A DNA stretch of 64,000 nucleotides. Origin: Desulfobacterales bacterium (GTDB taxonomy: Bacteria; Desulfobacterota; Desulfobacteria; Desulfobacterales; SURF-7). Numbering within the stretch: the stretch's first letter is position 1; every line of letters starts with the position of its first letter. This document shows, piece after piece, positions 1-10,847 of this stretch. The notes beneath the pieces are model-generated. The model searched no databases, was not told the DNA's origin, and saw only the letters and a list, made by a program, of their open reading frames with translations. Where the stretch lies: contig JANQFQ010000013.1 of assembly GCA_028277765.1 (NCBI GenBank), positions 1-64,000 on the forward strand. The letters are read 5' to 3'. The position numbers and the translations under genes were made by a program.

Positions 1-1350
1 TTTTGGAACTATGAATGTTGCAGCCCAGTGGACGCCAAGGTAAACCGAAAAAGGTTCTTTCCCGGTTGCCTGTTTGATTGTCCAGAACAGACGCTCATAA
101 AACCATTGTCCCGCGTATACGCTGATGGTTATCACAAGGTGGCCGTTATTGTTTATATGTTCCCAGGCGGAGCGTATTCCTTGTTCGGTATAAACAAAAT
201 TATCCAGTCGCAAAGACGACATTGATGAAAACATAGCATGCGAGTCAAGGAAACCATAACAAACAACATCAAAATCCTGTCCTTCATACTGTTCAAAAAA
301 AGCCCTGGCATCATTGACAACCGGAATTACTTGCGGAGAATCATACGGTTTTTCTGGGTGCAGCTTTTTGCCCAGTTTAATAATCTCTCTATCGATATCA
401 ACGGAATAGATTTCCCTGTATCCATTACGCAAGGCACCCTGGACATCGTTCCCGGTTCCCGCCCCCACTATTAACGCACGCCCCCTGGCATTATTAATGT
501 TAAAAGGAATATTATACAACTGTCGCATTTCTATAGCTGCGGCCTTTGCTTTTGGATCAAGAAAATCACTGGATAGAATGTCGTCTGAAACATTATGCAT
601 ATACTGGTGGAAATCACGATTCACGTTGAGTGTTATTTTGCTGCCGTTGTTAATAATATCAATTCTGTTGTATGGGGAAAAAATCGCTCCTCTGATTGAA
701 TACCATCCAAGTATAATGACAATGCAAAAAGCGGCTATGCTGAGCGGTTTGCGGGACAGCCATACAAAAGGAAGGGCACCTATGATAAACCAGATTGGCG
801 GAGAAGCATTGAAAAAAGTTGCGGCTGTAAATATGACGATGCCAAGCAGGGATCCAAGAAGGTCGGCAGAATAGGCTTTCAGTGCAGGAATTTGTGTAAA
901 CAGATAGCCTAGGGGCGTTCCCGCACATATAAAGACAAAAACAATTAACAGCCATATAACACCAAAGATTGTCAGGTTCCTAATAAAGACACCGAGCCCG
1001 TTTCCTATCTCACCACCCCACAGAGATATTGTCTTGTCTGGAAATGGCATGTTTACGATTCCAAGTGTTTCAGAAAAAGCAAGGGGGAAAGAGGCTACAA
1101 CTAGTAAGGGCAAGGTCCAGTGTATAAGCCCCGGTAACTTCTTCCCAATCGCCACACCTGTACCCATACCGAGGAAGGCGCCGATAAGAACGACATTGTT
1201 GAAATAAGCAAAGATACGTATCTGGCAGGATGTCCAGCGGATTAACGCCAGCTCAAGCGCCAGAATACCAAAAGTTGTGAGGGCTATCATTGTCGCGGTT
1301 GAGCTGGAGTTGTCAGCCCATTCGCTGTCTTTTAACCGAATAATTTTCAT
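1..1350 (-). CDS. Membrane-anchored spermidine synthase-like / SAM-dependent methyltransferase fold protein, truncated by left window edge
   Basis: Reverse-strand frame open from ATG at 1350 to base 1 (MKIIRLKDSEWADNSSSTATMIALTTFGILALELALIRW...), multiple TM segments, then RALIVGAGTGNDVQGALRNGY SAM-binding-like motif; absent from ORF track because it runs off the edge. Confidence 0.75.
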   Translation of the reverse strand, partial: MKIIRLKDSEWADNSSSTATMIALTTFGILALELALIRWTSCQIRIFAYFNNVVLIGAFLGMGTGVAIGKKLPGLIHWTLPLLVVASFPLAFSETLGIVNMPFPDKTISLWGGEIGNGLGVFIRNLTIFGVIWLLIVFVFICAGTPLGYLFTQIPALKAYSADLLGSLLGIVIFTAATFFNASPPIWFIIGALPFVWLSRKPLSIAAFCIVIILGWYSIRGAIFSPYNRIDIINNGSKITLNVNRDFHQYMHNVSDDILSSDFLDPKAKAAAIEMRQLYNIPFNINNARGRALIVGAGTGNDVQGALRNGYREIYSVDIDREIIKLGKKLHPEKPYDSPQVIPVVNDARAFFEQYEGQDFDVVCYGFLDSHAMFSSMSSLRLDNFVYTEQGIRSAWEHINNNGHLVITISVYAGQWFYERLFWTIKQATGKEPFSVYLGVHWAATFIVPK

Positions 1351-1655
1351 AAGATTCCTTCTCTTAACAGGAAAAATCCTTGAGAATACACGTAAAGTCC
1401 CGACATGAAAGCCTTCTGTTTATTAGCTTTAAAATTATTTTAAAAAAAGTACTTTACCAAGAAGGAAATAACAAGAAAATTTTTGTTCGGAAGGAATGCA
1501 TCTGATTGAAAAAACTATTAACGCTTTCCCGTATGTGATAAAAAGTGACGCCTTGAAAAACACAGGGATCAGGATCAAGTTTCCAGCATCAAACATCTTG
1601 TTTAAATTCCGGTTTCGACAAAATCCTTCATATCCTCTGAATAGGAAGGATGTAC

Positions 1656-3194
1656 TCAAGAGAAAGTATGCTTTTTCCTGTCCAGGCTCCTGTATTGAAT
1701 CGCCTCGGATATGAAACCGAGAGCAATCTCGGGAACATCTTCAAGATCGGCAATGGTTCGTGAAATTTTGAGTATACGGTTATATGCCCGCGCAGAAAAC
1801 CCCAGCTTTTCTATGGCGGCTTCCAGAAGACGGCTCGACTCGTCATCGATCCTGCAGTGCTTTTTAATATGGCGGCTGCTCATCTGGGCATTGCAGTGAA
1901 TCTTTGCCCGTGCAAATCTTCTGGATTGAATTCCCCTGGCTTTTGTCACCCGTTTCCGGATATTTTTTGACGGCTCTGCATTCGCCTCACTCATCAGGTC
2001 CTTATAAGGAACCGCCGGCACCTCTACGTGAATATCGATTCTGTCCATAAGCGGGCCGGATATCTTGGACCGGTACCGCCGAATCTGCTTAAATGTACAA
2101 GTGCATTCATGTTTTGGATCAGAATAATAACCGCAAGGACATGGATTCAACGCGGCTATCAGCATAAAGCTTGACGGGTAGGTCAAAGTGGTGGCTGCCC
2201 TTGCGATCGTTACTTTCTGATCTTCGAGGGGCTGGCGGAGCACTTCCAGGACATGTTTCTTAAACTCAGGGAGTTCATCCAGGAAAAGCACACCATTGTG
2301 GGCGAGGCTGACTTCACCCGGTTTTGGGAGATGACCGCCACCGATTAATCCAGCATCCGATATGGTATGGTGTGGTGCCCTGAAGGGTCTTTCTGTTACC
2401 AGTGCCTGCCCACTTTTCAGCATACCCACCACAGAGAATATCTTGGTTGTCTCGATGGCCTCTTCAAATGTCAGGGGAGGGAGTATGGTATGGAGACGTT
2501 TCGCAAGCATTGTTTTTCCTGATCCCGGCGGTCCGCTCATAACAAGGTTGTGCCCGCCTGCCGCAGCAATCTCCATTGCCCGCTTTACATGCTCCTGCCC
2601 CATAATTTCAGAAAAGTCCACATCTGTTTTAACCTCCCTTTCAAACAGAGCGGCAATGTCGGTCTTCTCTGGCTTTATTTTATTAAATCCGCGGAAAAAA
2701 TCGACTGCCTGGGAAAGGGTTTTCACCGGATAAACTGAAATTTCATTGACAACAGACGCCTCGCACCTGTTTTCCAGCGGAACGATAATACCCGGATACC
2801 CGGCGTCTCGTGCCGACAGCGCCATGGGCAGCGAACCCTTTACTGGTTTGATCCTTCCGTCAAGGGAAAGCTCCCCTAAAACAAGATGCTTGGATATAAT
2901 GTCCTGGGAAACGATTCCGGTTGCTGATAAAATGCCGAGGGCGATCGGCAGATCGAATCCTGTGCCTTCCTTTTTAATATCAGCCGGAGCCAGATTTACA
3001 GTGATCCTGTCCGGAGGAAACGTATAACCGGAGTTTTTCACGGCTGCTTTAACTCTCTCTTTGCTCTCCTTAACTGATGTCTCCGGGAGGCCGACTGTTG
3101 TGAATGTCGGGAGGCCCTGAGTAATATCCACCTCAACTTCGACCAGATAAGCGTCAATTCCGATAACAGCGCTGCTTAATACTCTTGCCAGCAT
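1656..3194 (-). CDS. comM: YifB/ComM family Mg-chelatase-like AAA+ ATPase
   Basis: 512 aa; N-terminal ChlI-like domain, Walker A GPPGSGKT, Walker B GVLFLDELPEF, NPCPCGY motif. Confidence 0.93.
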   Translation of the reverse strand: MLARVLSSAVIGIDAYLVEVEVDITQGLPTFTTVGLPETSVKESKERVKAAVKNSGYTFPPDRITVNLAPADIKKEGTGFDLPIALGILSATGIVSQDIISKHLVLGELSLDGRIKPVKGSLPMALSARDAGYPGIIVPLENRCEASVVNEISVYPVKTLSQAVDFFRGFNKIKPEKTDIAALFEREVKTDVDFSEIMGQEHVKRAMEIAAAGGHNLVMSGPPGSGKTMLAKRLHTILPPLTFEEAIETTKIFSVVGMLKSGQALVTERPFRAPHHTISDAGLIGGGHLPKPGEVSLAHNGVLFLDELPEFKKHVLEVLRQPLEDQKVTIARAATTLTYPSSFMLIAALNPCPCGYYSDPKHECTCTFKQIRRYRSKISGPLMDRIDIHVEVPAVPYKDLMSEANAEPSKNIRKRVTKARGIQSRRFARAKIHCNAQMSSRHIKKHCRIDDESSRLLEAAIEKLGFSARAYNRILKISRTIADLEDVPEIALGFISEAIQYRSLDRKKHTFS

Positions 3195-3262
3195 TCAACC
3201 TCCCTGTTCTATTCTGACTTTTTCAGATATCGTCCCCCTAGTAATAAACAATCATGGTTGTC

Positions 3263-3871
3263 TTACAGGGACGGTTTGGGTTCAAAAAACGCTGTTGCCA
3301 TGTATACGCCATCCATATAACATTCATTAAATCTTTTTAATGGATGCTGAATAAATTCAGATGGATCCAGATATTTGGAAAATCTTTCAAGAATAGTATC
3401 ATCATTATCCTTTTCAGTCCCTTCCACTCTTATCCCTTTAAATGGAAGTTTGCCGAAAAGAAAAAATGGTATCTCTTTTTCCATATCGTCACATTTCCCC
3501 TGCCATTTAATATCAAAAACCGTCCCCTGTCTTGAAATAAATTCTAAACTTGATTTACAGATGATACAACTTTCATAAACATATCCCTCGCCATGAATAC
3601 CAATATAAGCGTGTTCACAGTCATCAACCGTTACACTGCATCCGCTTATTTCAGTCCAGCTTTTTACTGGTAACCGCAAGTCCTCATGATTAATTTCAGG
3701 ACTCAACAAGCTACCTCCCACACTTTTTTCCTGAGTCTGCAGGGCCAGCATCCAGTATAGTTCTTTACTATAAGGTGAATTAGTGGTGTCCATAAAATAC
3801 GGGTCTGGAAGAACACCTGAAAGACCTGACCATATGATATCAAAAACATCCCTGTTGTAATGAAACTTCAT
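3263..3871 (-). CDS. Hypothetical protein
   Basis: 202 aa ORF, no recognised family. Confidence 0.6.
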   Translation of the reverse strand: MKFHYNRDVFDIIWSGLSGVLPDPYFMDTTNSPYSKELYWMLALQTQEKSVGGSLLSPEINHEDLRLPVKSWTEISGCSVTVDDCEHAYIGIHGEGYVYESCIICKSSLEFISRQGTVFDIKWQGKCDDMEKEIPFFLFGKLPFKGIRVEGTEKDNDDTILERFSKYLDPSEFIQHPLKRFNECYMDGVYMATAFFEPKPSL

Positions 3872-4405
3872 TTTTTCCTCCTTTTAATAATATTAGTATC
3901 CCGCCGCACAGCAGGACAGTGTTTATGAAGACCGGATCCGTTAACAGCCATTACCGAATGCGGACTGTCACATATGACTATATAAAATAAAACCGTACTT
4001 TTTTTTCAACTTTTTGGATGAAACGATTTTTTAAAGGGGAAGAACCATCCCTGTTTTTTGTGGCATATTAATTCCTCCCTGAATTATTGTAATGAAACAC
4101 TAAATCTTATTTCAAGCAGTGTCAAGTAAAACTCTTTTTAGAAATCAAAGACTTTACATGGCAAGAGATAACCAATTGATTTTTAATAATATAAATGCCC
4201 CTGCCAACGTTATATATGAAAACATATATGTAAACTGCCACGACTGGCTTTTTTACCCTTTCCAGCCATAACCTACTTAACTTACGAAGAAAAGTAAAAA
4301 CACACGGTATTTGTTGATTTTTTTTTTTCAATAAGCTAAACTTAACAAAAATTTAATAAGTATATAAAAAGCTGATTATCATCAGCTCTTATAATATTAG
4401 AGACC

Positions 4406-5311
4406 ATGCATTCACAACAACAAACGTTGGTAAAATCGGTAAAGTGTTCAGGTATCGGTGTTCACTCCGGTAAAGAAGTGAACTTAACCATAAAACCAGC
4501 CCCTGTTAATCACGGTATAAAATTTAAGAGAACAGACCTCCCTGGTCAGCCTGAAGTCTCTGCCCTTTTTAATATGGTTGTTGATACCAGCTTGGCCACT
4601 GTCATTGGTGATGACGGCGTTATTATTTCCACAGTAGAGCACCTTATGGCCTGTATGGCAGGTCTTTCCATAGACAATGCCATTATAGAACTTGATTCTT
4701 ATGAAATGCCAATAATGGACGGCAGTGCAGCACAATTTGCTGAGCTTATAAACAATGCGGGCATTGCAAACCAGTCAAATCCCAGATATTTTTTCGTTGT
4801 CAAACAACCGATAGAGCTGAAAAACGATGACAAAGCAGTCGTGGTTTATCCCTCCCCTACGTGTAAATTTACTTGCTCTATAGAATATGATCATCCTCTC
4901 ATAAAGAAACAGTCTCATACTATTGATCTTTCGGACATGAAATTCACAGAAGAGATAAGCAGGGCAAGAACTTACGGTTTTCTGCACGAATATGAATATC
5001 TGAAACGTCATGGTCTCGCCCGCGGGGCTTCACTTGAAAGCGGCATAGCTATCGATGGAAACAATGTAATGAATGAAGGTGGCCTGCGTTATAAAGATGA
5101 ATTTGTGCGTCATAAAGTTCTTGACTGCATTGGAGACTTTTCCCTACTCGGCATGCCGGTGTTGGGCCATGTTGTGGCATATAAATCCGGACATGCGTTT
5201 AACCAAGCATTTTTAAAGGAATTCTTCTCCAAAAAAGAAGCGTGGGAAACCAGTACAATCCCTGTTACTGATGACCATGAGCAATTACACTCAAAATCAC
5301 TTGCCATTTAA
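4406..5311 (+). CDS. lpxC: UDP-3-O-acyl-N-acetylglucosamine deacetylase
   Basis: 301 aa; QTLVKSVKCSGIGVHSGKEV, STVEHLMA, LDCIGD and GHAFNQAF motifs. Confidence 0.95.
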   Translation: MHSQQQTLVKSVKCSGIGVHSGKEVNLTIKPAPVNHGIKFKRTDLPGQPEVSALFNMVVDTSLATVIGDDGVIISTVEHLMACMAGLSIDNAIIELDSYEMPIMDGSAAQFAELINNAGIANQSNPRYFFVVKQPIELKNDDKAVVVYPSPTCKFTCSIEYDHPLIKKQSHTIDLSDMKFTEEISRARTYGFLHEYEYLKRHGLARGASLESGIAIDGNNVMNEGGLRYKDEFVRHKVLDCIGDFSLLGMPVLGHVVAYKSGHAFNQAFLKEFFSKKEAWETSTIPVTDDHEQLHSKSLAI

Positions 5312-5395
5312 AAATATATTCGATATTAAGACGATACTGCTGATAACAATATAGCATATTGCATATATTTAATTATTTTTCGCTGGCCCGGTTAA

Positions 5396-5965
5396 ATGAA
5401 ATTTGTTTTTAATAAAAAAAGACTGATCATACTGACGATAATTTTATTCCTGACGAACAATCTTGCTTTTGCCCAGGAAGCGACTCTAACCGGTCTTGTT
5501 GTTGACAATTCAAGTGATGATCTCCTGCTCTCTTTTAAAGTCGAGGGCGCCTTTAGGGAAAAAATGGAAAAGGCCATCATGAGTGGTGTTCCTGCGACGT
5601 TTTCATTTTTTATCACTCTTGATCGGAAAAGGCGTATCTGGTTTGACAAAGAGATAGCGGATTTCAGTTTTACCCATTCGATTACATATAACAATTTAAA
5701 GAAAGAATATACGGTAACCAGATCATGGAACGGCAATAAGCCTGTAGTTACGCAATCTTTTGTTGAAGCCAAAAAGCTTATGATCAACATCGATGGCTTA
5801 AAAGTCGTACCATTAAACAAATTAACAAAAGGGAAGCAGTATGAGATACAAGCCAAGGCAGAACTCAGCAAACTGACGCTTCCCCTTTATCTGCATTATA
5901 TTCTGTTCTTTGTTTCGCTCTGGGACTTTGAAACAGAGTGGTATACAATTGACTTTCCATTCTAA
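5396..5965 (+). CDS. DUF4390 domain protein with signal peptide
   Basis: 189 aa, N-terminal hydrophobic signal, located between lpxC and ntrY-like gene. Confidence 0.7.
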   Translation: MKFVFNKKRLIILTIILFLTNNLAFAQEATLTGLVVDNSSDDLLLSFKVEGAFREKMEKAIMSGVPATFSFFITLDRKRRIWFDKEIADFSFTHSITYNNLKKEYTVTRSWNGNKPVVTQSFVEAKKLMINIDGLKVVPLNKLTKGKQYEIQAKAELSKLTLPLYLHYILFFVSLWDFETEWYTIDFPF

Positions 5966-5974
5966 TATCAACAA

Positions 5975-8248
5975 TTGTATGTGGTCTCACCTGTAGCCAT
6001 GATAAAAAACAAGTATATAAAATCAGTACCCTCCCTCACCGCCGAAGAACTTCAAAGGAGAAAACGGGAGGTCATAATCATCTTTGTCATCGTTGTTGTA
6101 ATCGCTCTATTAACGTTTGCCGAGACAAGGATCGTCCATTATGGTGCGAATTTTCCTGTTTCAAACACCATCCTGATGTTTATTCTTATAAACATCAACC
6201 TTCTTCTCCTTATCCTGCTGCTATATCTGACCTTAAGGAACCTGGTAAAACTCCTGTACGACCGGAAGCGAAACTTGATGGGGGCCAAATTGCGTACAAG
6301 GCTGGTTCTCTCCTTTATCGCCCTTTCACTTCTTCCCACGATCGTGCTGTTTTATGTTTCCATCATCGTCATCACAACCAGTATCGAATTCTGGTTCAAT
6401 GTTCCGGTTGAACAGGCCCTGGCCAACTCTTTAAAGGTCGGCCAGCGCATATACAGTCATGTGGAACAAAACAATCTTTTCTTTCTTAAAAGGACCGCGT
6501 ACCAGGTTAAAATACGTAAGTATTTAAAACCGGAAAAAAGCAAAGAGCTTTCAAATTACATTAAAATTGTACAGGTTGAATTTAACCACCATGCGGTTGA
6601 GGTCTATTCCGCTGACGCTGAACGACTCTCATATGCTGTAGCGCCAATACTTGAAGACAGGCCTTTCGACGTGGTTCCTTCTGATGATCTATTGCATGAC
6701 TGGCATTCAAAAAAAGCCAAAAAAATACGTGCCCCTGTTCTTAACGGGGAACTGGTAAAGACTATTGGGACAATCCCGTTTGGGGTGAGCAGGGAAGAAG
6801 CGGAGGGGTACATTGTGATCACCATTCTTATACCCCCGGACCTGTCTGAGAATATGAAATCTATTGAAAGGGGATTTGAAGGATATCAGCGTATAAAACT
6901 ATTAAAAAAACCGATTAAACGTACTTTTTTCAGTACGATATTACTGGTTTCCCTACTGGTAGTTTTTTGTGCCATATGGTTCGGTTTTTACCTGGCAAAA
7001 ACAATTACCATCCCCATCATGGAGCTTGCCGAGGGGACACAAAAGGTCGCGGAAGGAGACCTGAGCTTTAATATCGGACTTGTGGCTGATGATGAAATCG
7101 GAAGCCTTGTTGATTCATTTAATAAAATGACCAGGGACCTTCGGATCAGCAGAGAGCAGCTAGAGCTTTCCGCCAGGAAACTCTATGAGCAGAATGTTGA
7201 AATTGAGGAGAGACGCCAGTACATGGAAATCGTGCTTAGAAATGTTTCCGCAGGTGTCATTTCTCTAGATGCCAATGGTTTCATAACCACTATAAATAAA
7301 TCTGCTGAAAAAATGCTGAATCTCAAGCCTGAAAACATTCTCAGAAAGAGTTATAAAAAAATGCTGACGGAAGAGCACCTGCATCTAGCCCGGGAAGTCC
7401 GTGACAAGCTGGCCTCATCCCGGAACGATGCAACTGAACTGCAATCAAATATCACAATAGACGGCCGCCCGCGAAGTTTTATGATGCATTTTACCACGTT
7501 AAAAGATGACACCGGCAGACACATGGGTATTGTTATGGTTTTCGATGACCTTACCGAGCTCCATAAAGCCCAGCGCATGGCTGCATGGCGGGAAGTAGCA
7601 CGCAGAATTGCCCATGAAGTCAAGAATCCGCTAACTCCCATATCTCTTTCGGCTCAACGCCTCCATCGAAAATATTCAGACCGGATCAACTCCCCTGTTT
7701 TTAACGACTGTACCAGGACGATTATCGACCACGTTGACCTTATACGAAATCTCGTCAACGAATTCTCAGCGTTTGCTAGATTCCCCAGCGCAAATCCAAA
7801 GCTCTGCGACCTGCAGCCGATTATTGAAGAAACAGTGGCCCTGTATAGAGAGGGGCATAAAGATATTGAGTTTACATTCGAAACAACTGATAACATTCCC
7901 AGGCTTAATCTTGACCGGCAACATATCAAACAGGCATTAATCAACCTGGTGGACAATGCTGTGTCTGCCATAAATAAGAAGGGGAGTATATCCATATCCA
8001 TTTCTCACAATACATCTCCAAATATAGTCCGGCTTGAAGTGGCAGACACCGGTTCTGGGGTTCCCGGCAGAGAGAAGGCCCGTCTCTTTGAACCGTACTT
8101 TTCAACAAAAAAATCCGGCATGGGACTGGGACTGGCCATTGTAACAACGATTATCACCGACCATAATGGATCAATCAAGGTCGAGGATAACAAACCAAAG
8201 GGAGCACGATTTATTATTGAATTTCCCGTGCAGCCCAGATCCTCATAA
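5975..8248 (+). CDS. NtrY-like membrane sensor histidine kinase (HAMP-PAS-HisKA-HATPase); true start may be ATG at 5999
   Basis: 757 aa; TM helices, HAMP, H-box AHEVKNPLTPI, N-box LVDNAVSAI, G-box GMGLGLAIV. Confidence 0.92.
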   Translation: MYVVSPVAMIKNKYIKSVPSLTAEELQRRKREVIIIFVIVVVIALLTFAETRIVHYGANFPVSNTILMFILININLLLLILLLYLTLRNLVKLLYDRKRNLMGAKLRTRLVLSFIALSLLPTIVLFYVSIIVITTSIEFWFNVPVEQALANSLKVGQRIYSHVEQNNLFFLKRTAYQVKIRKYLKPEKSKELSNYIKIVQVEFNHHAVEVYSADAERLSYAVAPILEDRPFDVVPSDDLLHDWHSKKAKKIRAPVLNGELVKTIGTIPFGVSREEAEGYIVITILIPPDLSENMKSIERGFEGYQRIKLLKKPIKRTFFSTILLVSLLVVFCAIWFGFYLAKTITIPIMELAEGTQKVAEGDLSFNIGLVADDEIGSLVDSFNKMTRDLRISREQLELSARKLYEQNVEIEERRQYMEIVLRNVSAGVISLDANGFITTINKSAEKMLNLKPENILRKSYKKMLTEEHLHLAREVRDKLASSRNDATELQSNITIDGRPRSFMMHFTTLKDDTGRHMGIVMVFDDLTELHKAQRMAAWREVARRIAHEVKNPLTPISLSAQRLHRKYSDRINSPVFNDCTRTIIDHVDLIRNLVNEFSAFARFPSANPKLCDLQPIIEETVALYREGHKDIEFTFETTDNIPRLNLDRQHIKQALINLVDNAVSAINKKGSISISISHNTSPNIVRLEVADTGSGVPGREKARLFEPYFSTKKSGMGLGLAIVTTIITDHNGSIKVEDNKPKGARFIIEFPVQPRSS

Positions 8249-8269
8249 ATTTGATCAGGAGCTATCCGC

Positions 8270-9628
8270 ATGTTTCCTACTATTCTTATTGTTGACGATG
8301 AACCCTCTATATTAAAATCCTTAAGTGGCATTCTTATTGACGAAGGATTTGAAGTTATTACCGCTTCCAACGGTTATGAGGCCCTGAAAATCATTGATAC
8401 AGAAGCCCCTGACTTGATTCTCCTTGATATATGGATGCCCGGCATGGACGGGATTGAAACTCTTAAGGAGATAAAAAAAGAGAACCCTTATGTCCAGGTA
8501 ATCATGATAACCGGACACGGCACCATAGAGACCGCTGTTAATGCCACAAAAATTGGCGCCTTTGACTTTATTGAAAAACCCCTTTCCATCGACAAGGTCA
8601 TTGTCTCCATAAACAATGCTCTCAATTTCAGACGCCTTGAGGAAGAAAACAGATACCTACGGAAAAAAACACTTGAAAAACATTCAATCAGCGGCAACAG
8701 CGCTGAGATACTGGCCATGAAAAAACAGATAGAAATTGCGGCGCCTACAGACGCCGTCATACTGATTACGGGTGAAAATGGTACTGGGAAGGAACTTGTT
8801 GCCCGAACCATACACCAGTACAGCGCCCGCGCAGAGCAGCCGCTCATTGCGGTTAATTGCGCGGCAATCCCCGAAGAGCTGATTGAAAGCGAACTGTACG
8901 GCCATGAAAAAGGCGCCCGGGCTGAATCTGCATCAAAATCAAGGGGAAAATTCGAACTGGCAAATAATGGTACTATCTTTCTCGATGAAGTAGGCGACAT
9001 GAGTATTAAAACCCAGTCTAAAATCCTCCGTGTACTCCAGGAACAAAAATTCCAGCGGGTAGGCGGAAGCAGAACTCTGGAAGTAGACATTCGTGTAATC
9101 GCTTCTACTAACAAAGACCTTGAAACTGAAATTGAAAACGGAAACTTCAGAGAAGAACTGTTTTTCCGTCTAAACGTCATTCCCATTGAAGTCCCTGCCC
9201 TGAGAAAGAGGATAGAAGACCTCCCCGTGCTGATTGACACATTTTTTGATAAATGCTCCAAGCAGTACCAAGCACCTGTAAAAAAAGTAAAAAAAGAAGT
9301 GCTTGATCTTTTAAGTACCTATTCATGGCCGGGCAATGTCAGGGAGCTGAAAAATCTTGTGGAACGGCTGGCAATAATGACAGAAAGTGATATTATAGAA
9401 ATATCTGATATTCCAGGGCCTTATAACACTTCACCTACTGCCTCGCAGGAATCACTTGAAACAAAATCCTTCTTAGTCAACCAGCTTAAGGATGCAAAAA
9501 AAGTGTTTGAAAAAGAATTTATCAAAAGAAAACTTCTGCAGAATGACAATAATATTACTAGAACAGCTGAAACAATTGGTGTAGCGAGAAGCTATCTGCA
9601 CAAAAAGTTAAAAGAACTCGGTTTATAG
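8270..9628 (+). CDS. NtrX-like response regulator with AAA+ and Fis-type HTH, lacking GAFTGA
   Basis: 452 aa; REC domain ILIVDDEPS, Walker A GENGTGKE, Walker B GTIFLDEVGDM, HEKGARAES where GAFTGA is expected, C-terminal HTH. Confidence 0.92.
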   Translation: MFPTILIVDDEPSILKSLSGILIDEGFEVITASNGYEALKIIDTEAPDLILLDIWMPGMDGIETLKEIKKENPYVQVIMITGHGTIETAVNATKIGAFDFIEKPLSIDKVIVSINNALNFRRLEEENRYLRKKTLEKHSISGNSAEILAMKKQIEIAAPTDAVILITGENGTGKELVARTIHQYSARAEQPLIAVNCAAIPEELIESELYGHEKGARAESASKSRGKFELANNGTIFLDEVGDMSIKTQSKILRVLQEQKFQRVGGSRTLEVDIRVIASTNKDLETEIENGNFREELFFRLNVIPIEVPALRKRIEDLPVLIDTFFDKCSKQYQAPVKKVKKEVLDLLSTYSWPGNVRELKNLVERLAIMTESDIIEISDIPGPYNTSPTASQESLETKSFLVNQLKDAKKVFEKEFIKRKLLQNDNNITRTAETIGVARSYLHKKLKELGL

Positions 9629-9632
9629 TACG

Positions 9633-10190
9633 ATGCTACGGGTAATTGCAGGTAACCTGAAAGGTAAAAAACTAAAGACCGTCAGCGGACAGCACACCAG
9701 GCCCACTTCTGACCGGTTGAGAGAATCCCTGTTCAACATCATTTCTGATGACATTCAGGGTGCTTTTGTCCTAGACCTTTTTGCCGGTACTGGCGCGCTT
9801 GGGATTGAAGCTTTGAGCCGCGGTGCACAAACAGCTGTATTTGTAGATAATTACAAACCATCACTTTCGATAATTGAAGCAAACATTAAATCATGCAGAA
9901 TGACTGCTGCCGCTAGAATTATTAACTGGAATATCATAAACAATTTAAACTGTCTTAGATCAAAAAAACCTCTTTTTAATATTGTCTTTATGGATCCGCC
10001 TTATGATGAGGATGCCATTGAAAAATCTCTTTCTAATCTTCACGAATCCGGTTCTCTTTTTAAGGAGGCGAAAATTATTGTGGAACATTCCATCAAAGAA
10101 ATGATTCCTGAAAATGAGGTGTTCTTTAAAACAATCGACAACAGAAAATATGGAAAAACAATTGTTTCATTTCTGTCCTATGTGATATAG
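9633..10190 (+). CDS. rsmD: 16S rRNA (guanine(966)-N(2))-methyltransferase RsmD
   Basis: 185 aa; MLRVIAGNLKGKKL, RPTSDRLRESLFNI, LDLFAGTGALGIEALSRGA, FMDPPYD. Confidence 0.95.
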   Translation: MLRVIAGNLKGKKLKTVSGQHTRPTSDRLRESLFNIISDDIQGAFVLDLFAGTGALGIEALSRGAQTAVFVDNYKPSLSIIEANIKSCRMTAAARIINWNIINNLNCLRSKKPLFNIVFMDPPYDEDAIEKSLSNLHESGSLFKEAKIIVEHSIKEMIPENEVFFKTIDNRKYGKTIVSFLSYVI

Positions 10191-10229
10191 ACTTAAACAC
10201 CAGTAACATTATTTTAAAGGAAACTGCTT

Positions 10230-10721
10230 ATGGAAAAAATCGCTATCTATCCCGGATCCTTTGACCCTGTTACAAACGGCCATATGGATATTATTGAAAG
10301 GGGACTTAACATTTTTGATAAAATTATTGTGGCCATTCTTATTAATCCTAATAAAAAATACCTTTTTTCCCTTGAAGAGCGATTGGAGATGCTTGAAAAA
10401 AGCCTGGAACAATTTTCAAATATTGAAATCGATTCTTTTAGCGGTCTTCTTGTGAACTATGCTGAGATCCGAAAGGCCAATGCCATATTGCGAGGTATGC
10501 GGGCAGTCTCAGATTTTGAATATGAATTTCAGCTGGCGCTCATGAACCGCAAACTAAACCGGGACGTTCAATCGGTATTTCTCATGACCGGTCTTAGATG
10601 GATTTTTACAAGTTCATCAATAATAAAAGAAGCCGCCCGCTTTGGCGGGGATATCACAAGTATGGTCCCTCCCCTTGTAGATAAAAAATTGAAAGAAAAA
10701 ATGAAGGAAACGCTGCCTTAG
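10230..10721 (+). CDS. coaD: Pantetheine-phosphate adenylyltransferase
   Basis: 163 aa; AIYPGSFDPVTNGHMDIIERG, RGMRAVSDFEYEFQLALMNR. Confidence 0.97.
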   Translation: MEKIAIYPGSFDPVTNGHMDIIERGLNIFDKIIVAILINPNKKYLFSLEERLEMLEKSLEQFSNIEIDSFSGLLVNYAEIRKANAILRGMRAVSDFEYEFQLALMNRKLNRDVQSVFLMTGLRWIFTSSSIIKEAARFGGDITSMVPPLVDKKLKEKMKETLP

Positions 10722-10812
10722 AAAAGAATAGATTACAGGGTGTCGGGTGTTGATTCTGGGATTGAGGATTTGTGGAATTGTAAGGGCAGGATTTCCCCGC
10801 CTAATAGGTTTT

Positions 10813-10847
10813 CATCTAGTATCCAGTTTCTAGTATCTAGATTCTAG
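10813..10847. repeat. Interspersed CTAG-rich repeat (family B) abutting the pcm stop codon
   Basis: catctagtatccagtttctagtatctagattctag; related copies at 16014-16100, 16222-16320, 26453-26475, 36596-36634. Confidence 0.7.

Noticed and set aside
659-955. 98-aa minus-strand ORF near left edge
   Set aside because: Out of frame with the supported partial membrane/spermidine synthase-like CDS covering 1-1350.
8488-9261. 257-aa minus-strand ORF inside ntrX-like gene
   Set aside because: Shadow ORF antisense to a strongly supported CDS; composition is low-complexity Ser/Leu typical of antisense translation.
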